The notes beneath the pieces are model-generated. The model had not been told where the DNA came from, did not search any database, and saw nothing but the letters and a program-made list of their open reading frames with translations. This document shows, one piece after another, positions 17,728 through 25,831 of a DNA stretch of 64,000 nt. Origin of the DNA: a virus. The DNA lies in IMG/VR virus record IMGVR_UViG_3300020183_000015, positions 62,001 through 126,000 of that record; one strand, given 5' to 3'. The position numbers and the translations under genes were made by a program. Position 1 is the stretch's first letter. The number at the start of each line of letters is the position of its first letter.

Positions 17728-17761
17728 TTTGACTATAACTTTTTATACACTTATAATTTTA
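17728..17761 (+). promoter_or_regulatory. Possible host-type promoter before gp32
   Basis: TTTG at 17728-17731 and, 22 bases on, TAATTTTA at 17754-17761 approximate the Bacteroidetes -33 (TTTG) and -7 (TAnnTTTG) elements, with one mismatch and slightly wide spacing. The gap lacks the TATTTAT octamer, in line with gp32 being expressed earlier. Weak evidence. Confidence 0.3.
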
Positions 17762-17788
17762 ACATAAACCTTTAATTTTTATTTACAC

Positions 17789-18661
17789 ATGGCGACAAAT
17801 TCATTAGACGCAGTACTTGCACAGTACGAAAAATCAACTCAGAACAGCGCTTCGAGCGGTTCTAAAATGTCTCAAGAAGACCGAATGAAAAAATATTTCG
17901 CGGCTCTTTTGAAAGACAATGAAAAACAAGGACAGAGACGAGTACGTATTCTTCCTACAACTGACGGATCTTCACCGTTCAAAGAAGTATGGTTCCACGA
18001 AATCCTTGTGGACGGTAAATACCAAAAATTTTACGATCCAGGAAAAAATGACAATGAGCGTTCACCCTTGAATGAAGTTTATGAAGAACTTATGTCAACG
18101 GGTAAAGAGGCGGATAAAGAACTTGCAAAACAATACAAAGCTCGTAAGTTTTATATTGTTAAAGTGGTTGACCGTGACAACGAACAAGACGGAGTTAAAT
18201 TCTGGCGTTTTAAACACAATTACAAACAAGAAGGGATCCTTGATAAAATTATTCCAATTTGGAAAGCAAAAGGTGACATCACAGATCCTGACACAGGACG
18301 CGATTTGATTCTTGAACTTACCAAAGCAAAAACTCCAAAAGGGGCTTTTTACACCGTAATTCAAACTGTGATGTATGATGATCCAGCGGCAATTTCTAAA
18401 GACAATGATCAGATGTCTGAATGGGTTTCTGATGAATTGACTTGGGAGGACGTATATTCTAAAAAACCTGTCGAGTATCTTGAAGCGATAGCAAGAGGAG
18501 AAACTCCACGTTGGGACTCAGAAAAAGGTGGTTACGTTTATCCAAACGATGAAACATCTGAAGTTTCTATGGGTGGTTCCACAAAGGCACAACCAAAATC
18601 AATTAATGAAGTTGATGATCCTCAAGTAAATGATGAGGTAGAAGAAGAATTACCATTCTAA
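17789..18661 (+). CDS. Single-stranded DNA-binding protein (gp32-like)
   Basis: The 290-residue protein is close to T4 gp32 (301). It has the QGQRRVRILP strand at about residues 47-57, the FWRFKHNYK strand near 138-146 and an acidic C-terminal tail ending EEELPF. Gp32-type proteins coat single-stranded DNA at forks and recruit recombinase, primase-helicase and polymerase through the acidic tail. Unlike T4 gp32, no cysteine is present anywhere, so the zinc-binding module is missing. The last residues also resemble the bacterial SSB tail (DDDIPF type), which could recruit host partners (inference). It heads the replication block and has its own terminator, consistent with high expression. Confidence 0.8.
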   Translation: MATNSLDAVLAQYEKSTQNSASSGSKMSQEDRMKKYFAALLKDNEKQGQRRVRILPTTDGSSPFKEVWFHEILVDGKYQKFYDPGKNDNERSPLNEVYEELMSTGKEADKELAKQYKARKFYIVKVVDRDNEQDGVKFWRFKHNYKQEGILDKIIPIWKAKGDITDPDTGRDLILELTKAKTPKGAFYTVIQTVMYDDPAAISKDNDQMSEWVSDELTWEDVYSKKPVEYLEAIARGETPRWDSEKGGYVYPNDETSEVSMGGSTKAQPKSINEVDDPQVNDEVEEELPF

Positions 18662-18679
18662 TTTATTAAAAAAATTATG

Positions 18680-18709
18680 ACGGGAGCAGTTTATTGTTCC
18701 CGTTTTTTT
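18680..18709 (+). terminator. Factor-independent terminator after gp32
   Basis: ACGGGAGCA (18680-18688) pairs with TGTTCCCGT (18695-18703) with one G:T wobble, loop GTTTAT, then seven T. It lies 18 bases after the gp32 stop. Confidence 0.88.
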
Positions 18710-18716
18710 ATTTATA
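18709..18716 (+). promoter_or_regulatory. TATTTATA motif before the small gene ahead of uvsX
   Basis: Copy of the recurring octamer 25 bases upstream of the ATG at 18734. It touches the preceding terminator T-tract, so base composition alone could produce it. Confidence 0.35.
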
Positions 18717-18733
18717 TTTTTAAAAAACAAATT

Positions 18734-18955
18734 ATGAACCCTTTCATGGTAGAAAAATTACAAGAAGCCCTTGTAAAAAAATATGAGGCAGAAATTGCAG
18801 ATGCAGAAGCAAGACTTTATGTTTATTTCACAAATCCTGTTGGTATTGGAGAACATCCACAACACACAGAAGAAATGGACAAATTAGTCGAACAACTCAC
18901 CGATGCAAAAGACAAATTAAAAACAATTACAAACTTTAAAATTTACGGACTATAA
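18734..18955 (+). CDS. Small helical protein upstream of uvsX
   Basis: The product is 73 residues from the ATG at 18734; a longer frame beginning at 18677 starts inside the gp32 terminator and is rejected. It is mostly helical and charged, with a probable coiled coil (MVEKLQEALVKKYEAEI and a later MDKLVEQLTDAKDKLK). It ends by sharing one base with the uvsX start (TAATG), so translation is probably coupled. I do not recognise a family. Its place between SSB and recombinase suggests a small accessory factor, but no motif supports a specific function. Confidence 0.65.
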   Translation: MNPFMVEKLQEALVKKYEAEIADAEARLYVYFTNPVGIGEHPQHTEEMDKLVEQLTDAKDKLKTITNFKIYGL

Positions 18956-19962
18956 TGGCTCTTAAGAAAAATGACTTCACTTCGATAAAGAAGAAGTTCT
19001 CTGCGGACGCAAAATATAAACCACAAAGATTTTTTGATCTTGGATCAGAATTTCTTGATGCGGTTGGATTACCTGGTCCTGCAATAGGACACCTGAATAT
19101 GTTGCTTGGTCACTCGGATACAGGAAAAACTACGGCCCTTATCAAAACTGCAGTTGACTCTCAAAAGAAGGGAATTCTTCCTGTTTTTATTATTACTGAA
19201 CAGAAGTGGTCTTTTGAACACCCCAAACTTATGGGACTCGAATGTGAGGAGGTGGTAGATGAAGAAACGGGTGAGTTGACTTGGGATGGATTCTTCTTAT
19301 TCAATAACAATTTTGATTATATTGAACAAATCACTGAATATATCAACGGTCTGTTGGACGCACAAGAAAAGGGTGAGTTGGATTATTCACTTTGTATTAT
19401 GTGGGATTCAGTTGGATCAGTTCCTTGTAAAATGACATATGAAGGTAAAGGAGGTAAACAACACAATGCAAGTGTTTTAGCAGACAAAATTGGTATGGGT
19501 ATTAACCAACGTATATCAGGATCTCGTAAAGCGGATTCTAAATACGAAAATACCTTAATCATTGTTAACCAACCCTGGGTAGAGTTACCTGACAATCCAT
19601 TTGGTCAACCTAAGATCAAGGCAAAAGGTGGTGAAGCAATTTGGTTAAACTCTTCTTTGGTTTTCTTATTTGGTAATCAAAAAGGCGCGGGTACAACAAA
19701 GATCACTGCAACAAAAGACAAGAGAACCGTAAAATTCGCTTCGAGAACAAAAGTTTCGGTTATGAAAAATCACATTAATGGTCTTGGTTTTGAAGATGGA
19801 AGAATTATTGTAACCCCACACGGATTCTTACCAGGTAAAGATACAACCGAAGAAAAAGTATCAATAGAAAGGTATAAGAAAGAATATGCTGACTATTGGA
19901 AAAATATTATCGGAGTTGATGGTGACTTCGATTTGAAAACAGAAAAAGAAGAAGTAGAGTAG
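18955..19962 (+). CDS. uvsX: UvsX-like RecA-family recombinase
   Basis: The 335-residue protein contains Walker A GHSDTGKT at residues 52-59 and a Walker B-like LCIMWDSVG strand. The later IIVNQPWVELP and KAKGGEAIWLNSS segments are typical of RecA/UvsX ATPase cores. UvsX forms filaments on gp32-coated single-stranded DNA and drives strand exchange, which T4-type phages use for recombination-dependent replication and repair. The length is slightly below T4 UvsX (391), mainly at the C-terminus. The neighbours gp32, nuclease and helicase fit a replication and recombination operon. The start codon overlaps the preceding stop. Confidence 0.88.
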   Translation: MALKKNDFTSIKKKFSADAKYKPQRFFDLGSEFLDAVGLPGPAIGHLNMLLGHSDTGKTTALIKTAVDSQKKGILPVFIITEQKWSFEHPKLMGLECEEVVDEETGELTWDGFFLFNNNFDYIEQITEYINGLLDAQEKGELDYSLCIMWDSVGSVPCKMTYEGKGGKQHNASVLADKIGMGINQRISGSRKADSKYENTLIIVNQPWVELPDNPFGQPKIKAKGGEAIWLNSSLVFLFGNQKGAGTTKITATKDKRTVKFASRTKVSVMKNHINGLGFEDGRIIVTPHGFLPGKDTTEEKVSIERYKKEYADYWKNIIGVDGDFDLKTEKEEVE

Positions 19963-19983
19963 AAATCATTTAAGTTTTAGGAA

Positions 19984-20994
19984 GTGTCCAATACATTATT
20001 AGTAGACGGGAATAATTTATTAAAGATTGGTTTTCATGGTGTTAGAGAATTCTATCACAATGGTAAACATGTTGGTGGGGTTTGGCACTTTCTAAACACT
20101 CTTCGTAAATTCTTAGAGGAACACAACTTCAATAAGGTTGTAGTTCTTTGGGATTCTAAAACCTCTTCTTCCAAAAGAAGATTGATTTATCCCAAATATA
20201 AATTAAATCGTAAAACTTCTGAATCTGAATCTAAAGAAGAATCTTTTTTAGAACAAAAACAAAGGGTTAAACAATACCTTGAAGAGATGTTTGTAAGACA
20301 AATAGAGACAGAACACGCAGAAGCCGATGACTTAATTGCTCATTACTGTAAAGTATCATTAGATGAGGACAAAACAATCTTCTCAAGTGATAGAGATCTG
20401 ACACAATTAATCAGTGAGAAAGTTTCAATTTATTCACCATCTACAAAACAATATTATAAGTCTGGAGATAAGATAAAACTACATGATGTTGAGATTCCAC
20501 ACTATAACGTTAAAATGGTCAAAATTCTTACCGGTGATAATTCAGATAACATAGATGGTATCTTTTATTTAGGTGAGAAGACATTGATCAAATTATTTCC
20601 CGAACTCCTTGAACAAAGGGTTGAATTATCTTATATTTTAGAAAAGAGTGAACAACTCTTGAATGAGGAAAAATGGAATGTTGCTCTTCAGAATCTTTTG
20701 AGTGGTAAAACAAAAGAAGGTATCTTTGGTAATGAGTTTTTTGAAATAAATAAAAAACTAGTTGACTTGGACAATCCACTTTTGAGTGAAGAAGACAAAG
20801 AGTTGGTTAGATTATATTATTCTGAGTCGATGGATCCCGACGGAAGAGGACATAGAAACTTAATCAGACTTATGATGGAGGACGGGTTTTTCAAATACTT
20901 ACCAAAGGGTGACGACGCTTGGGTTAGTTTTTTAAAACCTTTTCTCAAACTTACAAGAAAAGAAAAAACAAAATTCAGAAACAAAAAAAACTAA
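19984..20994 (+). CDS. 5'-3' exonuclease / RNase H (FEN-like, T4 Rnh type)
   Basis: The 336-residue protein begins LLVDGNNLLKIG, the first acidic motif of the FEN/5'-3' exonuclease fold. It continues with VVVLWDSKTSSSKRR, EAEADDL-type residues (AEADDLIAHYC), the FSSDRDLTQLI acidic motif and the LTGDNSDNIDG motif. Together these give the Asp cluster that binds two metals. In T4, Rnh removes RNA primers from lagging-strand fragments. The start is GTG at 19984, preceded by TAGGAA, one of the few Shine-Dalgarno-like sequences here. The gene lies between uvsX and the helicase region, which fits Okazaki-fragment processing. Confidence 0.85.
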   Translation: MSNTLLVDGNNLLKIGFHGVREFYHNGKHVGGVWHFLNTLRKFLEEHNFNKVVVLWDSKTSSSKRRLIYPKYKLNRKTSESESKEESFLEQKQRVKQYLEEMFVRQIETEHAEADDLIAHYCKVSLDEDKTIFSSDRDLTQLISEKVSIYSPSTKQYYKSGDKIKLHDVEIPHYNVKMVKILTGDNSDNIDGIFYLGEKTLIKLFPELLEQRVELSYILEKSEQLLNEEKWNVALQNLLSGKTKEGIFGNEFFEINKKLVDLDNPLLSEEDKELVRLYYSESMDPDGRGHRNLIRLMMEDGFFKYLPKGDDAWVSFLKPFLKLTRKEKTKFRNKKN

Positions 20995-21002
20995 AAAATA
21001 AA

Positions 21003-21452
21003 ATGAGAGAACAAGATATAACAAAAGTAGAATTTTTGTTAATGTGTAATGAGAACATTGTCGTTCAAAGATTTTTTAACGTTAGAGGATTCAATAAAAA
21101 CGCATCCAAATCTGAAGACTTACATTATTATATCACAAGTTTTTGTGAAGAAATGAAGTATAATTTAAAGATGAGATCAGTAATTTACATGTTGGAAAAT
21201 CAATATGAGATTATCGAAAATCCTGAGGTCTTAAATACATCAATTACAGACGGACCTGAAAAATTTAATCTGTTAATTAAGGTGGGAGACATGACAGTTT
21301 GTCATAGACAGTTTGATGCAAAACCATACCCTCCAAAGGTCAGATATACCGTAGACCTACGCCCAAAGTTAAAATCAGTACTTGCTAGGTTGACTGACAT
21401 TTTTTCAGACAAAAATTTAATTTATTTTTACCCCAAACTTATCAAAAACTAG
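21003..21452 (+). CDS. Uncharacterised protein between RNase H and helicase genes
   Basis: I do not recognise this 149-residue protein. It is mixed alpha/beta, with a VEFLLMCNENIVVQRFFNV strand pair near the start, a central helix (YYITSFCEEMKYNLKM) and a C-terminal helix. It has no membrane segment or signal peptide. Three of its four cysteines lie in the first 70 residues and do not form a zinc motif. It starts eight bases after the nuclease gene and belongs to the replication operon by position. A role as a helicase loader or replication accessory is possible only by location. Confidence 0.65.
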   Translation: MREQDITKVEFLLMCNENIVVQRFFNVRGFNKNASKSEDLHYYITSFCEEMKYNLKMRSVIYMLENQYEIIENPEVLNTSITDGPEKFNLLIKVGDMTVCHRQFDAKPYPPKVRYTVDLRPKLKSVLARLTDIFSDKNLIYFYPKLIKN

Positions 21453-21455
21453 TAC

Positions 21456-21463
21456 TATTTATC
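21456..21463 (+). promoter_or_regulatory. TATTTATC motif before the helicase gene
   Basis: Exact octamer 30 bases upstream of the ATG at 21486, in a 33-base gap. Confidence 0.45.
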
Positions 21464-21485
21464 ATTACTAAATAAAAGAAAAAAT

Positions 21486-22868
21486 ATGGCGACAGGTAAA
21501 AATTTTGAGTATCTCGGACAACAGTTTCAGTTACAATTATTAAATCAAATTATTGTAGATAAAGATTTTTCTCACTCAATAATTAATGTAATCGAGAACA
21601 ACTATTTCGAAAATAAGTATTTTAAAATCATAATTCAGATGGTTAAAGAATACTACAAAAAATTTGACCACACACCATCATTTGAAACCTTAGAACAAGT
21701 AACTAAATCCGAACTTCAACAAGAAATTGCATCAAAAATAGTTCTTGATACAATCAAAAAAATTAAGGATGTAACTATCGATGGAGTAGGTTTTGTTCAA
21801 GAAAAGGCATTGAAATTCTGTAAACAACAAGAGTTACAAAGGGTAATGACTAAAGCTCAAAAGATCATTGACGGAGGGGAGTTTGAAAACTACGACACCT
21901 TAGAAGAATTGGTTAGAGAAGCATTACTTGTTGGGAACAAAGACACATCTATGATGGACGTGTTCTCTAACTTAGAACAAGTACTTGAGGAAGATTACAG
22001 ACATCCAATTCCAATGGGAATACCAGGAATTGACAGATTGCTTAAAGGTGGACTGGCTAAGGGTGAAATTGGAGTAATTTTAGCACCAACAGGGGTAGGT
22101 AAATCTACCGTGTTAACTAAAATATCTAATCACGCTTACAATTTAGGATTTAATGTTCTACAAATCTTTTTCGAAGATAACCCAAAGGTCATTCAGAGAA
22201 AACATTTTACACTTTGGACAGGAATACATCCTGACGACTTGTCAGATCAAAAAGAAGAAGTATTTTCCAAAGTTAAAGAAATCAATGAAACGATGGAAAA
22301 TCGTTTGATTATGAAAAAACTACCGTCAGATACTATGACCATGTTGCAAATCAAAAACCAAATCAGAAAGATGGTTGCAGATGGTGTCAAAGTGGATATG
22401 ATTGTTTTGGATTACATTGATTGTGTTGTTCCTGATAAAAATTTGGGTGACGAATGGAAAAGTGAGGGATCGGTGATGAGAGCATTTGAGGCGATGTGTC
22501 ACGAAATGAATTTAGTTGGTTGGACCGCAACACAAGGGAACCGATCATCAATATCTTCAGAAGTGGTAACTACAGATCAAATGGGTGGATCAATTAAAAA
22601 GGCACAAGTCGGACACGTTATTATTTCGGTGGCTAAAACATTACAACAGAAAGAAATGAAGTTGGCAACCATTGCAATAACAAAGTCTCGAATAGGTGAC
22701 GACGGAATAGTGTTTGAAAATTGTAAATTTGATAACGCAATGATAGAGATAGACACAGAAAGTACGACAACGTTCTTGGGTCTTGAAGAACAAAAAGAAG
22801 AAAGACAACGACAAAGGGTTAAAGAGCTACTCGAAAAGAGAAAGCAAAGGGAATCTCAAACTAATTAA
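21486..22868 (+). CDS. Replicative DNA helicase (gp41, DnaB-like)
   Basis: The 460-residue protein is near T4 gp41 in length (475). It has an N-terminal helical domain followed by a RecA-type ATPase with Walker A APTGVGKST at residues 200-208, Walker B IVLDYIDC, and a TQGNRSS segment acting as the sensor region. Gp41 forms a hexamer on the lagging strand and unwinds the fork while recruiting primase. The phage primase gene lies separately at 53929. The C-terminus is charged and helical. The gene has its own octamer motif and is followed by the reductase gene after 20 bases. Confidence 0.87.
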   Translation: MATGKNFEYLGQQFQLQLLNQIIVDKDFSHSIINVIENNYFENKYFKIIIQMVKEYYKKFDHTPSFETLEQVTKSELQQEIASKIVLDTIKKIKDVTIDGVGFVQEKALKFCKQQELQRVMTKAQKIIDGGEFENYDTLEELVREALLVGNKDTSMMDVFSNLEQVLEEDYRHPIPMGIPGIDRLLKGGLAKGEIGVILAPTGVGKSTVLTKISNHAYNLGFNVLQIFFEDNPKVIQRKHFTLWTGIHPDDLSDQKEEVFSKVKEINETMENRLIMKKLPSDTMTMLQIKNQIRKMVADGVKVDMIVLDYIDCVVPDKNLGDEWKSEGSVMRAFEAMCHEMNLVGWTATQGNRSSISSEVVTTDQMGGSIKKAQVGHVIISVAKTLQQKEMKLATIAITKSRIGDDGIVFENCKFDNAMIEIDTESTTTFLGLEEQKEERQRQRVKELLEKRKQRESQTN

Positions 22869-22888
22869 CAAAAATAAATTTTACAAAA

Positions 22889-24748
22889 ATGGATATATCA
22901 CAAAGAATATTGAGTGACATTACGGTGTACATGAAATACGCCAAGTTTCTTCCTGAGAAAAACAGACGGGAAACTTGGGAAGAATTGGTAACAAGAAACA
23001 AAAAAATGCACCAAAAGAAATACCCACAAATCAAAGATGATATTGAAGAAGTTTACCAAATGGTGTACGATAAAAAAATTCTTCCTTCAATGAGATCTTT
23101 ACAATTCGGTGGAAAACCAATTGAAATTTCACCAAACCGAGTTTATAACTGTGCATACATGCCTATTGACCATTTTGATGCATTTTCTGAAACAATGTTC
23201 TTGTTGTTAGGTGGTACAGGTGTTGGATTCTCAGTTCAAAAACATCACGTAGAAAAACTACCTGAAATTAAAAAACCAAACCCAAGTAGAACAAGAAGAT
23301 ATTTGATTGGTGATAGTATTGAAGGATGGGCAGATGCAATTAAAGTTCTTATCGAATCTTATTTAGGTGTTAAATCATCAACACCAATTTTTGACTTTTC
23401 AGATATTCGTCAAAAAGGAGCCCTATTGGTTACTTCAGGTGGAAAAGCTCCTGGTCCACAACCATTAAAAGATTGTATTCATAACATTACCAAAGTATTT
23501 GAAAACAAAGTTGACGGTGAAAAACTTTCACCTATTGAAACTCACGATATTGTTTGTCATATTGCAGATGCAGTACTAGCAGGTGGTATTCGTAGAGCGG
23601 CTTTGATTTCATTATTTTCTGCTGATGATGATGAAATGATTTCTTGTAAGTCAGGAAATTGGTGGGAATCAAATCCACAAAGAGGTAGAGCAAACAACTC
23701 GGCAGTTCTTCTTCGTCACAAAGTAACTAAAGAATACTTCATGGATCTTTGGAAACGAATTGAATTGTCAGGAGCTGGAGAACCAGGAATTTACTTATCT
23801 AATGATAAGGACTGGGGGACAAACCCTTGTTGTGAAATCGGTCTTCGACCATATCAATTTTGTAACTTGTGTGAGGTAAATGCGTCTGACATTGAATCCC
23901 AAGAGGATTTTGAAAAACGAGTTAAAGGTGCCGCATTTATTGGAACACTACAAGCAGGATATACTGACTTCCATTATCTTCGTGATGTTTGGAAAAGAAC
24001 GACTGAAAAAGATGCTCTTATTGGTGTTGGTATGACAGGTATTGGATCAGGTGTTGTTTTGGGTTATGATATGAAGGCAGCCGCAATTGCAGTGAAAGAA
24101 GAAAACGAAAGAGTTGCAAACCTTATCGGTATTAACAAGGCCGCAAGAACTACTACCGTTAAACCATCAGGAACCTCATCTTTGGTTTTAGGTACATCTT
24201 CAGGTATTCACGCTTGGCATAATGATTTCTATTTAAGAAGAATTCGTGTTGGTAAAAACGAAGCAATCTATTCTTACTTAACAATCAACCACCCTGAATT
24301 AGTGGAGGATGAGTTCTTTAGACCTCATGACACTGCGGTAATTACAATCCCACAAAAGTCACCTGAAGGATCTATTCTTCGATACGAGTCAGTATTCCAA
24401 ATGCTGGAACGTGTCAAAAAGGTATCACAAGAGTGGATCAAATTTGGACACAGAGGAGGTCAAAACTCACACAACGTATCTGCTACAGTTTCAATCAAAG
24501 AAGATGAGTGGGAACTGGTAGGTGATTGGATGTGGAATAATAGAAAATTCTATAATGGACTTTCAGTATTACCCTACTCAAACCATACTTACAAACAAGC
24601 ACCTTATGAAGATTGTAGTAAAGAAGAATACGAAAAATTACTTAAAACATTAACAAATGTTGATCTCACGAAAGTAATTGAACTACAAGATAATACTAAC
24701 TTATCTGGTGAAGCCGCTTGTGCGGGTGGAGCTTGTGAAATAGTATAA
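22889..24748 (+). CDS. Class II (adenosylcobalamin-dependent) ribonucleotide reductase, monomeric type
   Basis: The 619-residue protein has the reductase barrel motifs. Near the N-terminus is VYNCAY (C88). The NPCCEI motif (residues 312-317) supplies thiyl-radical Cys C314 and Glu E316. QFCNLCEVN follows, with C325 the likely redox partner of C88. The TVKPSGTSSLVLG phosphate-binding loop is present. The end has a CAGGAC pair (C611, C616) that would shuttle electrons from thioredoxin. Absence of a small radical subunit gene nearby and the overall pattern match the monomeric B12-dependent triphosphate reductase type, though the family's usual length is about 740. It makes dNTPs for phage replication and would need host cobalamin. 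Class assignment is from recalled motifs. Confidence 0.8.
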   Translation: MDISQRILSDITVYMKYAKFLPEKNRRETWEELVTRNKKMHQKKYPQIKDDIEEVYQMVYDKKILPSMRSLQFGGKPIEISPNRVYNCAYMPIDHFDAFSETMFLLLGGTGVGFSVQKHHVEKLPEIKKPNPSRTRRYLIGDSIEGWADAIKVLIESYLGVKSSTPIFDFSDIRQKGALLVTSGGKAPGPQPLKDCIHNITKVFENKVDGEKLSPIETHDIVCHIADAVLAGGIRRAALISLFSADDDEMISCKSGNWWESNPQRGRANNSAVLLRHKVTKEYFMDLWKRIELSGAGEPGIYLSNDKDWGTNPCCEIGLRPYQFCNLCEVNASDIESQEDFEKRVKGAAFIGTLQAGYTDFHYLRDVWKRTTEKDALIGVGMTGIGSGVVLGYDMKAAAIAVKEENERVANLIGINKAARTTTVKPSGTSSLVLGTSSGIHAWHNDFYLRRIRVGKNEAIYSYLTINHPELVEDEFFRPHDTAVITIPQKSPEGSILRYESVFQMLERVKKVSQEWIKFGHRGGQNSHNVSATVSIKEDEWELVGDWMWNNRKFYNGLSVLPYSNHTYKQAPYEDCSKEEYEKLLKTLTNVDLTKVIELQDNTNLSGEAACAGGACEIV

Positions 24749-24750
24749 TA

Positions 24751-24978
24751 ATGACAGTAAGTGCATCAAACGATTGGATACAACAGTTATATGTTCAGGA
24801 GACAACAAAAAAATCTCCTGAACCTGACTTTTATAAAGATGAAAATGGTAGGTTTGTAATGACCAAATCTTTTCACATTAAAAGAGGAAGTTGTTGCGGG
24901 TCCAAGTGTAAACACTGTCCTTACAAACCAAAATACCAAAAAGGTACTCAACAAATACAAAAATCACTACTTAGGTAG
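24751..24978 (+). CDS. DUF5522-like small cysteine-rich protein
   Basis: The 75-residue protein has the motif KRGSCCGSKCKHCPY at about residues 46-60. This is nearly the signature of the short DUF5522 proteins found widely in Bacteroidetes genomes (family recalled, not searched). The five clustered cysteines could bind a metal or take part in redox chemistry. The gene starts two bases after the reductase gene, so it is probably translated from the same message and might act with it, for example in electron transfer. That link is inference. Its stop codon lies inside the terminator stem. This is a sign of gene exchange with the presumed host group. Confidence 0.65.
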   Translation: MTVSASNDWIQQLYVQETTKKSPEPDFYKDENGRFVMTKSFHIKRGSCCGSKCKHCPYKPKYQKGTQQIQKSLLR

Positions 24979-24990
24979 TGATTTTTTTTT
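24962..24990 (+). terminator. Factor-independent terminator after the reductase unit
   Basis: Perfect nine-base-pair stem AATCACTAC (24962-24970) with GTAGTGATT (24975-24983), loop TTAG, then a run of T to 24990. The stem overlaps the last codons of the preceding gene. Confidence 0.92.
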
Positions 24991-24997
24991 ATGGGTG

Positions 24998-25005
24998 TAT
25001 TTATC
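24998..25005 (+). promoter_or_regulatory. TATTTATC motif before the SGNH gene
   Basis: Exact octamer extended as TATTTATCTAATA, 21 bases upstream of the ATG at 25019 and directly after a terminator. The same extended form occurs at 62896. Confidence 0.55.
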
Positions 25006-25018
25006 TAATAAAGATGTC

Positions 25019-25768
25019 ATGAAGATTAAGATAACAGAAAGTCAATTAAAAAATATCGTTAAAAAAATACAAGATAGTAAAAACATCAATGAGTCTTGGT
25101 ATGATGACGCATTAGATTTTGTTAAGTCTTCTTATGAAACTATCGCGGGTAAAACTAAAGAAATCTTCAAAGACATAACTGGAATTAATTATGGTGATAA
25201 AGATAATGTTAAAAGTGGTGAAATACCAACAAAAAAAGAAATAGAAAAAAATATTAACAAATTCGAAAAAGACAAAGGACCCGACAATACTGACGGTAAA
25301 TTAAAAAATATAATCATAGGAGACTCAACTGTTCCCTATTTAGATAACGCGATACAAAAGGCGAGTAGGATAAATAAAAAAGGTGGAGAAAGTTCCTTGT
25401 GGTTGGGGGGTATGAGTGTAATTTGGTTGATTGGAGCCCTTAGAAAATTTCCTGTAAACACAGATGTTGAGAATGTTATTATTAGTATGGGAACTAACGG
25501 TGGATTTGGAAAATATTTGAAATACGATGTTGGTGAACTGTTCAGTTTGTTAAGAAAAAAATTCCCTAATTCGAAATTTATTGTTGTACAAGGATCTTGG
25601 GGTTGGGGATCTTTAAAAAATATTGATGAAAAAGACGTTAAAAACTATTACAAAAAGTACAAAAGAGAAGGGGCGACCGTTATTGAGCCACCAATAGGGG
25701 ATGTTGAACCACACGGAGACAGACCTGTTTATCAAAAAATCGCAAAAGTTATTGACGGAATGTTATAA
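25019..25768 (+). CDS. SGNH/GDSL-type hydrolase-like protein
   Basis: The product is 249 residues from the ATG at 25019; an upstream in-frame GTG at 24995 lies in the promoter motif and is rejected. The catalytic pattern of SGNH esterases is visible: IIIGDST (D102, S103), a GTNGG loop (G158, N160) and a late His in DVEPHGD (H232). The spacing of the last block is one residue longer than the usual D-x-x-H. Such enzymes deacetylate or de-esterify glycans and lipids. The first 25 residues (KITESQLKNIVKKI, then INES) form a helix with I-x-E sites, like capsid-targeting leaders. The gene heads the gp25/gp6 baseplate unit, so a virion role is plausible but inferred. Confidence 0.6.
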   Translation: MKIKITESQLKNIVKKIQDSKNINESWYDDALDFVKSSYETIAGKTKEIFKDITGINYGDKDNVKSGEIPTKKEIEKNINKFEKDKGPDNTDGKLKNIIIGDSTVPYLDNAIQKASRINKKGGESSLWLGGMSVIWLIGALRKFPVNTDVENVIISMGTNGGFGKYLKYDVGELFSLLRKKFPNSKFIVVQGSWGWGSLKNIDEKDVKNYYKKYKREGATVIEPPIGDVEPHGDRPVYQKIAKVIDGML

Positions 25769-25793
25769 AAACAAAAAAGATAGTTACCACAAT

Positions 25794-25827
25794 TATTTAT
25801 TCAAAATTACTATGATGTATATTTATT
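25794..25827 (+). promoter_or_regulatory. Two TATTTATT motifs before gp25
   Basis: Copies at 25794-25801 and 25820-25827 precede the ATG at 25832 by 38 and 12 bases. An ATG at 25812 between them opens no useful frame. Confidence 0.45.
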
Positions 25828-25831
25828 TGAT

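Noticed and set aside
24995-25018. GTG start for the SGNH gene
   Set aside because: It would place the start inside the promoter octamer; the ATG at 25019 begins the recurrent KITES-type leader.
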